Source: Aequorivita lipolytica (GTDB lineage Bacteria; Bacteroidota; Bacteroidia; Flavobacteriales; Flavobacteriaceae). Taken from it: a stretch of 64,000 bases of DNA. Shown here piece after piece: positions 9,149 through 17,288 of this stretch. Location: positions 62,001-126,000 of the forward strand of contig NZ_VORU01000009.1 in assembly GCF_007997135.1 (NCBI RefSeq), written 5' to 3'. The number at the start of each line of letters is the position of its first letter. The stretch's first letter is position 1. A model generated the notes under the pieces. It saw nothing but the letters and a program-made list of their open reading frames with translations, ran no database searches and was not told the DNA's origin. The translations under genes were made by a program, and so were the position numbers.

Positions 9149-9506
9149 GTTTTCAAAAGTTTTCAAGAAGAAATTGAAAACCCATTGCTTTCAAGAAGAT
9201 ACTAATCTTCGCTAAGCGCATTAATTATGTTCAGTAAATAATTAAACGAAAATCTATTTTAATAACCGAAACGGAGCCAAAATAACTTCAAAGGCCAAAT
9301 CAATTTTTGTAAAATTTATTTTATTTCCATTGTTTTCTAGAAAAACTCTTTTTTTATTTAACAAAATTTTAACTTTTTTGTAGAAAAATTACTTTCTTTC
9401 CCTTAATCGGTATAATTTGGTTTTTTATCCTATATTCTTAACTTTATTGTAAGAGAAGCCTTTTTTTAAAGTGGAGTAAACCTTGTTTTTGAGGCTTGGT
9501 ATCCCT
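9149..9506 (+). other. AT-rich intergenic region
   Basis: No gene supported. Very AT-rich, with only short non-coding frames. Confidence 0.5.
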
Positions 9507-9827
9507 AACAGCTTGTTTGTTAACATATTTTATTGCATATTTGAGATGTGATTGCAATAGCAAATCATTTACACTCTCCCCAAAAGTGTTAAATAACAAA
9601 TCTAACCCCTAGTAATTGAGTTTTTTTGGTCTTGAATCAAATAATTCAGAAAACTTAAAATTTTCCCATTAATCCTGAAATGTATCTTTAAGTACATTTT
9701 GAATTCCATCCCCATAAATATATTAAAAACCACGTTTGTCGTGTTTTGTTATTTTCCCAAGGAATTAATTCCTTGCTAAGAACTGAATATTCTTTTAACC
9801 AAATATTAATCTTTAAATTTCTAACTT
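9507..9827 (+). promoter_or_regulatory. Conserved curlin leader, copy 1
   Basis: This 321-bp region is clearly homologous to 12166-12481: shared AACAGCTTGT, TTAACATATTTT, GCATATTTGA, AAGTGTTAAA, CCAAATATTAATCTTTAAA and the small hairpin at 9758-9775. It probably carries promoter, operator and 5' untranslated leader of the curlin gene at 9828. Confidence 0.6.
9758..9775 (+). promoter_or_regulatory. Leader hairpin CAAGGAA-TTAA-TTCCTTG
   Basis: Perfect 7-bp stem 53 bp before the curlin start. In the paralogous leader at 12412-12429 the same stem is kept while the tetraloop changes to GCAA, suggesting an RNA or operator element under selection. Confidence 0.5.
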
Positions 9828-11279
9828 ATGAAAAAGATAATTTTAGGTGCAGCAGCGTTAGTGGTCTGGGGCTTTGCATTTGCGCAAACACCGGCCCCAA
9901 CCACGCCACAACAGGCTGAACACATTGCTATTATGCCAGGAGCAGCGTCTACAGCTAACTCTGGACAATCACAACAAAATGGTAATAATAACAAGGTAAA
10001 GGTTCTTCAAGCGGGAACAAACCAATCCGCTTCAACGTATCAAGGTGATGGGTCAGGTAGTGGCGGTAACTTAATGTACATAATCCAAGTAGGTGCTGTT
10101 TCTACATTTAGTGGAGTACTAAATAATGCTGAGGCACACCAAACGGGTACGGCAAATGAGCTTATTGTGGACCAACAAGGCGATTACAACAGCGCATTGA
10201 GCAACCAAGGAACAAATGATGATGGAAGTGCCAACAATAAAGCTTGGATCCGTCAGGGTGACAACCAACAAGCTGAAAACAATGCCTCTGAAGTTAACCA
10301 GGATGGAGATAATAACGTTGCAAAGTCACTTCAAACATATGATAACAGTGAGTCTTTGATCACTCAGTTTGGTGACGGAAACATGGCGTTTAATGAGCAA
10401 GATGCTGGACCAAATGGATCAGATGGCCACGCTTCAGAAATTAGTCAACTTGGAGATGCCAATCAAGCATATACATACCAAGAAGGAAACGGAGCACGTA
10501 ATAATGCGGTAACCTTGCAAGAAGGAAACAATAATAAATCCTACCAAACACAAGATAATACAGCAGGCCCACTAGGAACCCAAAATGAAGCCTTCGTTGC
10601 ACAAGGGGGTGTTTTCTTTAATACAAACTTAGATTTAACTATCGGTAACGATCTTCGTTTAATGGATGATGTGTATGTTGGAACTATTGGTTATCCTGGT
10701 TCTGAAGCTGGTGTTGCCTATCAAGACCAAGTAGGTACTGGCAACGATGCTGAAATTCAACAATTCGGCGATTCCGGTATTGCAGGCAATTATGCTGAGC
10801 AAAACCAAACTGGAAATAACAACGAAGCTTATGGAATTCAAAATGTTTACAACACAGGAGGTAATAACTATATGAGACAAGATCAACATGGCAATGACAA
10901 CCAAGCTGGTATAGCGCAAAATGGTCAAGGCCATAAAGCCTATCAAACACAAGATGGTAGTGATAACATAGCTTTATCTACACAAAAAGGAGCTGACAAT
11001 AAAACCAATATCCGTCAATTTGGGGACCAAAACGTTGGTAAAACCATTCAAGATGGTACTTGTAACGCAGCTTTTTTAGTTCAACACGAGGGACAGAGCT
11101 ACACTATTAGCCAAAACTTTAACGATCCAACTGGTGGTGGAAATCAAGCGAATATTTTTCAAACAGATCCAGCCGGAACTAATTCTGATGTATCGTGTAC
11201 ATTCCCAGATATGAGAACCGATATGGGAGACTACAGTACTCCAGTACTTACTATAGAAGACGTTTGCCCGGGTTGCTAA
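9828..11279 (+). CDS. Curlin-repeat protein with Cys-containing C-terminal tail (483 aa)
   Basis: Secreted amyloid subunit. Signal peptide MKKIILGAAALVVWGFAFAQ, a ~30-residue linker, then curlin repeats (QNGNNNKVKVLQAG, QEGNNNKSYQTQ, QTGNNNEAYGIQ, QDGSDNIALSTQ). Repeats are interrupted near residues ~255-285 by an irregular segment (NTNLDLTIGNDLRLMDD). The C-terminal ~45 residues leave the repeat pattern and carry Cys residues, ending CPGC. The broken sister gene at 12482 shares signal, repeats and tail. The repeats point to extracellular fibres; which of the curlins is the main subunit cannot be read from sequence. Confidence 0.9.
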   Translation: MKKIILGAAALVVWGFAFAQTPAPTTPQQAEHIAIMPGAASTANSGQSQQNGNNNKVKVLQAGTNQSASTYQGDGSGSGGNLMYIIQVGAVSTFSGVLNNAEAHQTGTANELIVDQQGDYNSALSNQGTNDDGSANNKAWIRQGDNQQAENNASEVNQDGDNNVAKSLQTYDNSESLITQFGDGNMAFNEQDAGPNGSDGHASEISQLGDANQAYTYQEGNGARNNAVTLQEGNNNKSYQTQDNTAGPLGTQNEAFVAQGGVFFNTNLDLTIGNDLRLMDDVYVGTIGYPGSEAGVAYQDQVGTGNDAEIQQFGDSGIAGNYAEQNQTGNNNEAYGIQNVYNTGGNNYMRQDQHGNDNQAGIAQNGQGHKAYQTQDGSDNIALSTQKGADNKTNIRQFGDQNVGKTIQDGTCNAAFLVQHEGQSYTISQNFNDPTGGGNQANIFQTDPAGTNSDVSCTFPDMRTDMGDYSTPVLTIEDVCPGC

Positions 11280-11313
11280 GCCTATTATATAAAAATGAAT
11301 ATTTCTTAAAGGG

Positions 11314-11342
11314 GAGAGGTTTTACAACCTCTCTTTTTTTTA
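11314..11342 (+). terminator. Intrinsic terminator of the 483-aa curlin gene
   Basis: GAGAGGTT-TTAC-AACCTCTC hairpin followed by a run of nine T, 35 bp after the stop. Confidence 0.9.
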
Positions 11343-11357
11343 TAAGGGTTTTATCTA

Positions 11358-11772
11358 TGAACCAAATACTAATTTTTTAAACAAGTAATTTTAGATGCTA
11401 CGGCCCTAATGATAGGGGGCTATGCTTTTGTGTAGATTCCATCCGTTGCTTCACCAGCTGACCATATTGCAATTTTTTCCGGAGCCGCTTCTACAGCTAA
11501 TTCTGGGCAAACACAATATAAATAGGAATGGCAGTCGAAAACAGATTTTTTACAGATGCGGACTTAAACATAAGCCAGGTACGACAAAATTGTAACAGCA
11601 ATGTAAGTTTGGTTGATCGCGAAGGTTGAAGTGATATGAGTAATGGCAACCAAATAGGGAACACGAGTAGTTCAACTATGACTCAAGATGAAGTATAGCA
11701 AAAATACTAACAAATAGTTGCTTTAAATAAACGAAGTGTGGGCATTTTAGAAAATGATCCACACTTTTTATT
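11358..11772 (+). pseudogene. Decayed chimeric curlin gene with its terminator
   Basis: Starts with the conserved leader tail (ACCAAATACTAAT) but the start codon is lost. Reading on gives KQVILDATALMIGGYAFV-stop, then SPADHIAIFSGAASTANSGQTQ, matching the signal peptide and linker of the 9828 curlin. After stops and a large internal deletion it continues QVRQNCNSNVSLV and SNGNQIGNTSSSTMTQ, like the C-terminal repeats of the 7002 curlin. It ends in a copy of that gene's GTGTGG/CCACAC terminator. At least four in-frame stops; not translatable. Confidence 0.85.
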
Positions 11773-12165
11773 TTAGGGGTTATATAAGGTGACTTTTGAG
11801 AAACGCAAACCCAAAAGTCTTTATCACATAAATAAGATTGATTTTTCACGTTCAGCTTATGATTAATATTGAACAAATAATTGAATGAATTCTGTGAGCT
11901 TCCAAAAATATTATATGGTATCTAAAATACTTTTCGTACGATTGTAAATGAGAAGACATTTGCTAATAACAAGATATCCATCTATTTGACATTGTAAAAA
12001 ACGCAAAATATTATTTTAACAAAATTTTAACATTTAGTGTTAAAGTTCATTTATTTGCATTTCACCGATATTATTTAGTTTTTCATCTAACAAATGGAAT
12101 TTCTTTGTAGGTAAAAACCTATTTTGAAAAGGGGTTTTCCCCCTTTTTAGGGGGTCACGGTTTGT
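11773..12165 (+). other. Intergenic region with terminator-like hairpin
   Basis: No gene supported. AT-rich. AAAAGGGG-TTTT-CCCC followed by CTTTTT at about 12126-12148 looks like a terminator but ends no visible gene. Confidence 0.4.
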
Positions 12166-12481
12166 AACAGCTTGTGTATTAACATATTTTGTCGCATATT
12201 TGATTTGTCGTTAAGATAGTAATATCAGAAACGATTCTCCTCATAAGTGTTAAAAATACAAACCTATCCCCTGGTAAAAGAATCTTTTGGTTTTTAATCA
12301 AAGTGGTTCATCAAATTAAAGTATCCCTTATTTCTAAAATGTGTTTTAAATACATTTTAAAACATATCCCCTTAATATTTATAAATCATTTATAGTGGTT
12401 TATTGATTATCCAAGGAAGCAATTCCTTGCTGAAAATTGAATATTTTTTTAACCAAATATTAATCTTTAAATTTTTACATT
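12166..12481 (+). promoter_or_regulatory. Conserved curlin leader, copy 2
   Basis: Homologous to 9507-9827 in the same order of conserved blocks, including the CAAGGAA-GCAA-TTCCTTG hairpin at 12412-12429 and the block AACCAAATATTAATCTTTAA immediately before the start codon. Likely promoter and leader of the curlin at 12482. Confidence 0.6.
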
Positions 12482-13941
12482 ATGAAAAAAGTAATTTTAG
12501 GTGCCGCGGCACTATTATTAACAGCGGGAATGTATGCACAAGCTCCAAACCCATCTACACCAGATGTGCCAACAAACGCAATTGGTGTTCCTAACAACAG
12601 TCCAGACCCACTAGCAAACCGAGGATTGTCAACGCAAAATGGTACTGCTAACAAAGTAATGGTCGTACAAGTCGGAACTCAAAATGGAGTTTGGACTGAT
12701 CAAGATGACGGAGCTGGTAGTGGTGAAAACCTAGCTAGGATCAGGCAAACAGGACAGATTCAGCCTGGTGTAAGTGCTGAACTTAATCAAGCAGATGTTT
12801 ATCAGAGAGGTTCAGATAACCAGTCCACTACTTTGCAAGAAGGGGATGCTAACGAAGCTGTAACCAACCAAGGGGCAACGAACACGGCCAGTGCAGATAA
12901 CAAGGCGTGGATCCGTCAGGGTACCGGTAACCAAGCTCAAGATAACAAAGCAAGTATTAGACAGGATGGTGACGATAACCTTGGGTTAATACGTCAAACA
13001 TATGACAGCAGTGAAGCAAAGACCACACAAGTGGGAGATGAAAACAAATCTTCCACCGTTCAGATTGCAAGTCCAAACCTAACAGATGGACACCGTGCTG
13101 AAACTTACCAGAATGGAATGGAAAATGAATCTTGGATAAATCAACAAGGTAATGGTGCTGAAAATATAGGTGATGTTTACCAAAATGGTAATAATAACTA
13201 TGCAGATCAACAGCAATTTAACACTTCTCTTTCTGGAGGTACCTATAACGAAGCAGCAGTTAACCAGATTGTAGGAGTTTACGACGGTGATCAACTTGGA
13301 CTTTTAGGTCAATACAGGGCTTACAAGCTGGGCCATTAGACGGTGCTGGAGTGGGTCAGTCATATGGTGGAATTGCTTTTCAAATGCAAAATGGTACAGA
13401 TAATGATGCTGAAGCCTATCAAGGTGGATCAGCTGCAGAAGCCAGCAATTACTCAGAACAAAACCAAACTGGTGATAGAAATGTTGGGGTAGTTTTTCAA
13501 AACCCAACTACTGATGCCCTTTCCATTGGTGGTGGCAATTATGGTAGACAAGACCAGACTGGAAATGATAACACCGCAGGTTTAGTTCAAGGTGGTACAG
13601 ATAATAAAGCTTACCAAAGACAATTTGGTAATAACAACATGGCATTATCCTCTCAAATAGGAGATTGCAACGTGGTAAACACTTACCAAGGTGGTAATAA
13701 TAACTGGGCTTCAACTACTCAGTCAGGTATGGATAACAAGACTTTAATAGTTCAGAAAGGTGGTCACAGCTACTCAGCAGTTCAAGGTGGTAGCAGCAAC
13801 ATAACTAATGTTCTACAGTTAGGTCCAAATGGAAATCCTGCTACAGATGGTGAAGATTGTATAATTCCAGATCAGCTAATTCCTCAAAACCCTCTAACTA
13901 TTCCTGGTTTTGATATTGCTGACCCATGCCCAGGTTGCTAA
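12482..13941 (+). pseudogene. Curlin-repeat protein gene broken by a one-base deletion
   Basis: Sister of the 9828 curlin: signal peptide MKKVILGAAALLLTAGMYAQ, curlin repeats and a Cys tail ending CPGC. The frame opened at 12482 stops at 13339. The remaining repeats continue to 13941 in the -1 frame. Inserting one C after TAC at 13315 (TACAGG to TACCAGG) restores GQYQGLQAGPLDG and a 486-codon gene, the length of its sister. Either a real recent inactivation, a reversible frameshift or a sequencing/assembly error. As written, the first ~285 residues would be made without the tail. Conserved leader and terminator suggest it was functional recently. Confidence 0.85.
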
Positions 13942-13974
13942 GCGACACGAGGTTAATACACTTATTTTAATTTC

Positions 13975-14008
13975 AAAAAAGGAGGGCAGGTTTATGCCCT
14001 CCTTTTAT
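13975..14008 (+). terminator. Intrinsic terminator of the frameshifted curlin gene
   Basis: 12-bp stem AAAAGGAGGGCA / TGCCCTCCTTTT, loop GGTTTA, 35 bp after the stop. Confidence 0.9.
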
Positions 14009-14124
14009 AATAAATTTAATATCTTTAGTGCAGTTTAAAATCAATGCCTGTATAACTTATTGTCTTTAAGTTATATGGTTTTAAAAAATAGATAAAGACA
14101 ATATGAATAATTAAATTTCGCGTT

Positions 14125-14664
14125 ATGAAGACATTATTTAAAAATTTAGCTTTCGGATTTCTTTTCCTATCAATTATACCAGTAGCGTCAGCCCAAACTT
14201 ATAAGGAGAATGACGATAACACTGATGGTGAACAGGTTGTGGTGCAAGGACAAAAAATAAGTCCTGAAATGTTAGCAAACTTAGGAATTGTTGGTACACC
14301 AAATCCAAGAAACGCAACTGTTGAAGGTAATTCGATTTTTATAAGGCAGATTGGAGATTTTAATACCGCCAGCATCAGAACTGCTACAAATGCGAGTGAA
14401 ATAAATTTGTTTCAAAATGGTAATTCTAACGATACACAGTTGGATTATTTGGCAAACACAGCAATTGCTGATCTTGTGCAAAATGGAAACAATAACAGAA
14501 TAAAAGATTTTGTAAACGCTCCAAATGAAGACATATCCTTAGATCTTACCCAAAATGGTAATAACTTGAATTTTGAAAGAAACGGAGTGAATGAACTCAC
14601 GAAATCTTTAAGGTTTAAGCAAACTGAGGCATCTCCAACCATTATAGTTAGAAGTTATTTCTAA
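14125..14664 (+). CDS. CsgB-like minor curlin (possible nucleator)
   Basis: Secreted, 179 residues. Signal peptide ends ...PVASAQ (about residue 24). Only three or four curlin-like repeats follow (IRQIGDFNTASI, LFQNGNSNDTQL, LVQNGNNNRIKD, LTQNGNNLNFER), then a basic, non-repeat C-terminus. Few repeats, a poorly repetitive tail and position as first gene of the assembly operon fit a nucleator like CsgB, by analogy rather than clear orthology. Its stop codon abuts the csgE start (TAA then ATG with no gap), so translation is probably coupled. Confidence 0.75.
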   Translation: MKTLFKNLAFGFLFLSIIPVASAQTYKENDDNTDGEQVVVQGQKISPEMLANLGIVGTPNPRNATVEGNSIFIRQIGDFNTASIRTATNASEINLFQNGNSNDTQLDYLANTAIADLVQNGNNNRIKDFVNAPNEDISLDLTQNGNNLNFERNGVNELTKSLRFKQTEASPTIIVRSYF

Positions 14665-15468
14665 ATGAACCAAGTACAAGTACATAAACAAAAATTTTTA
14701 AAACATTTTGCAGCTATACTAATCCTTACAATAGGATTTAGCGCAAATGCACAATTCTACAATAAAGAATTTGTTGGTAAAATCTATGTTAAACAGGATA
14801 GTGAGTTCTTCACTTTTACAGCAACCGCTGAAAATTTAACGCCAACCGATGTGAATTTAAAGTATGACTTTATAGTTTATAAAACAGATGCAAACAATAA
14901 CGTTTCAAAAAGTAATCAATCCAACCTTTTCTTTTTAAAGGGGAATGATAAAATAGCACTTTCAAATGCTATAATCAATTACAATGAAGAAGGTAAAATA
15001 ATATTAGTACTTATTTTATATGATGATGATGGAAAACCTGTAGGTCAGGATAGAATTGAGCTAAATTCCCAAGGAGGCAATCAAGAATTTGTAAATGAAG
15101 AAATGACAAATCAGCAGCAAGAGGCAGAAAACTCCGACCAGGCCGCACCCCAAGACGGTGTAATTCTCGATGGTCTTGTTTTGGAAAAAACAATAACAAA
15201 AGCAGGGCGTGATTTTTATAAGTATTTTTATTCAGAATATTACAATAGACAAATAAGAACTAAAAAAAATATTTTGATAGAAGAAGTACCTGGTAGATTT
15301 CGTAACACGAGAATTTCGGTAAAGATTGATGATCAGTTGTTATGGCAGTTTTTTTCACAACCTAAAAAATCTTTTCTACAAGAAATGGCAACTACGGCAT
15401 TAGATCGAAGTATTTCGTATCTTCAACAATTACAAAAGCAAAAGGCAAATACTTTAACACGCTATTAA
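14665..15468 (+). CDS. csgE: Curli assembly protein CsgE with N-terminal extra domain
   Basis: Periplasmic gating factor for CsgG. Signal-like segment to ~SANAQ. C-terminal residues ~170-255 match CsgE: GLVLEKTITKAGRDFYKYF, NILIEEVPGRFRNTRISVKIDD, VWQ-like LLWQFF, and a C-terminal helix. The preceding ~110 residues (FVGKIYVKQDSEFFTFTATAEN to KPVGQDRIEL) look like an all-beta domain reminiscent of CsgH/CsgC curli chaperones, with alternating strands and a DDDGK turn, followed by a Gln/Glu-rich linker (~140-160). Enterobacterial CsgE is ~130 residues, so this 267-residue protein is a fusion. The CsgH likeness is my judgement by eye. Confidence 0.85.
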   Translation: MNQVQVHKQKFLKHFAAILILTIGFSANAQFYNKEFVGKIYVKQDSEFFTFTATAENLTPTDVNLKYDFIVYKTDANNNVSKSNQSNLFFLKGNDKIALSNAIINYNEEGKIILVLILYDDDGKPVGQDRIELNSQGGNQEFVNEEMTNQQQEAENSDQAAPQDGVILDGLVLEKTITKAGRDFYKYFYSEYYNRQIRTKKNILIEEVPGRFRNTRISVKIDDQLLWQFFSQPKKSFLQEMATTALDRSISYLQQLQKQKANTLTRY

Positions 15469-15469
15469 A

Positions 15470-15886
15470 ATGAAAACGATTAAACTATTTTTTGTTACTG
15501 TTGTGTTTCTCATGATTGGTTCTGTAGGTTTTGCACAACAATTTTCGTATTCTCCATTAAATCCAGCCTTTGGAGGAGATACATTCAATTACAATTGGTT
15601 GTTAAGCTCTGCCACTTCTCAAAATAAGCTTACTGCGCCTGCAAATCAACGCGATCAAGAATCGGAACTTCAAAAATTCGGATCAAATATAAACAGACAA
15701 GTATTAAGTCAGATTTCTCGAATTCTTTTACAACAGCAATTGGGAGGCTTGGGAAATCTTGATCAAGAAGGTACTTTTACATATGGCACATTGAATGTTG
15801 AAATATTCCAATCAGATGAAGGGTTGGTCATTAATATTCTAGATACTTCTAATGGTGAAGAAACACAAGTTATTGTCCCAAATTAA
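15470..15886 (+). CDS. csgF: Curli assembly protein CsgF
   Basis: 138 residues with signal peptide ending GSVGFAQ. Mature N-terminus QQFSYSPLNPAFGGDTFNYNWLLSSA is the diagnostic CsgF segment that inserts into the CsgG pore (compare Y-x-P-x-NP-x-FGG-N). The rest has the expected helix (SQISRILLQQQ) and terminal beta strands. One base separates it from csgE and 9 from csgG, so it is translated as part of the operon. It couples secretion to nucleation at the cell surface. Confidence 0.93.
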   Translation: MKTIKLFFVTVVFLMIGSVGFAQQFSYSPLNPAFGGDTFNYNWLLSSATSQNKLTAPANQRDQESELQKFGSNINRQVLSQISRILLQQQLGGLGNLDQEGTFTYGTLNVEIFQSDEGLVINILDTSNGEETQVIVPN

Positions 15887-15895
15887 AAACATTTC

Positions 15896-17275
15896 ATGAA
15901 AATATTTTACAAAGCAATTTCGTTATTGGGATTTTTTTTGTTTTCCTCTTGCGCGGCTTATCTTAATCAGCCAATGTTTCAGGCACCTTCAAGAACCGGA
16001 GAGTTTTCGAAATCTACACAAACTCTCTTGAATTTGCCACCTGCAGCACAGCCCGTAGAGGTAGCTGTTTATAATTTCAGCGATCAGACTGGTCAATACA
16101 AGGCGGTTGAAAATGGTAGCACTTTCAGTACAGCAGTTTCTCAAGGAGGAACCACTATGTTGATAAAAGCCTTGGAAGATTCGGGATGGTTTATTCCGAT
16201 AGAAAGAGAGAATCTGAACAACCTATCCACTGAACGTAATATAATACGTAACACCAAGCAGGAATATATTAAAAATTTAAATCCGAACGAGCCGCCGTTG
16301 CCACCTCTTTTATACGCCGGTTTGATTTTGGAGGGAGGTGTAATTTCGTATGATACCAACATAATTACTGGTGGGGCCGGTGCCCGCTATTTTGGTGTGG
16401 GAGGATCTGCAAAATATAGACAAGATAGAATAACGGTTTATTTACGTGCAGTTTCTACTAGTAATGGAGAAATTTTAAAAACAGTTTATGTTTCCAAAAC
16501 GATTCTCTCCCAAGCAATTGATGCCAGTTTTTTTCGGTTTGTAAAATTTCAAAGATTGCTGGAAGCAGAAACGGGGGTTACACAAAACGAACCTGTTCAG
16601 CTAGCAATGAAAGATGCCATAGAAAAAGCAGTGCATGATCTTATTGTTGAGGGAATTCAAAAACAATTCTGGAGTACACAAGGCGGAAAAGAAGTAAATG
16701 ATCAATTAGTAGCTGAGTATATTTCAGAAAAAGAAAAAGATGAAGCAACGCTGCTTTTAGATAGGTTTAAAGTGGGTCGGGAAGCTCAAAATTCATTAGG
16801 AATTTCTGGAGGTGGAAATTTGCCGGACGGCGATTACAAAACTCAGAATTTGGGGTTTATGGGGCGTCTGGAATATAATAGATATTTTGGACATTTTTTT
16901 AACGCAAGCCTTGCGGGTACCGCTTTACGGCTTGATAATGGAAAACAGTACGATAACATTTTTGGAAGTGTTGATCTCAACGGTCAGTTTGCACTACTGC
17001 CCAACGATAAGTTATCCCCTTTTGTTTATGCAGGGCCGGGAATGATTATAGATATAGTGAAACCTGAAGGAAAGTTTATACGTTTTGGTGAAACTTATTT
17101 TAAAATTCAATATGGTGTGGGACTACAATATTTCGTTTCAAACAAAGTTGGAATTAAACTATTTGGTGAACAAAATATTGTTTTCAGCGATGAGCTGGAT
17201 GGAATCGTCAATGGAAAAAGAGATGATTTTTACTACAATATAGGTTTAGGATTAAATTATTATTTCAAATTGTAA
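15896..17275 (+). CDS. csgG: Curli secretion channel CsgG with C-terminal beta-barrel-like extension
   Basis: Outer-membrane lipoprotein; lipobox FSSC puts the lipidated Cys at residue 19. Residues ~19-270 are CsgG (AAYLNQPM..., VAVYNFSDQTGQYK, ALEDSGWFIPIERENLNNLSTERNIIR, LLYAGLILEGGVISYDTNI, KYRQDRITVYLRAVSTSNGEIL), the subunit of the nonameric secretion pore. Enterobacterial CsgG ends soon after. Here ~170 further residues follow a charged helix (~270-300). They show alternating amphipathic strands (NLGFMGRLEYNRYFGHFF, FVYAGPGMIID, GVGLQYFVS, YNIGLGLNYYFKL) with a terminal aromatic/hydrophobic residue, typical of small outer-membrane barrels. Confidence 0.92.
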   Translation: MKIFYKAISLLGFFLFSSCAAYLNQPMFQAPSRTGEFSKSTQTLLNLPPAAQPVEVAVYNFSDQTGQYKAVENGSTFSTAVSQGGTTMLIKALEDSGWFIPIERENLNNLSTERNIIRNTKQEYIKNLNPNEPPLPPLLYAGLILEGGVISYDTNIITGGAGARYFGVGGSAKYRQDRITVYLRAVSTSNGEILKTVYVSKTILSQAIDASFFRFVKFQRLLEAETGVTQNEPVQLAMKDAIEKAVHDLIVEGIQKQFWSTQGGKEVNDQLVAEYISEKEKDEATLLLDRFKVGREAQNSLGISGGGNLPDGDYKTQNLGFMGRLEYNRYFGHFFNASLAGTALRLDNGKQYDNIFGSVDLNGQFALLPNDKLSPFVYAGPGMIIDIVKPEGKFIRFGETYFKIQYGVGLQYFVSNKVGIKLFGEQNIVFSDELDGIVNGKRDDFYYNIGLGLNYYFKL

Positions 17276-17288
17276 TTTTAAAAAACTG

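Noticed and set aside
13324-13941. Second independent curlin gene starting at GTG 13351
   Set aside because: It lacks a signal peptide and aligns as the continuation of the 12482 gene, so it is the 3' part of a frameshifted gene.
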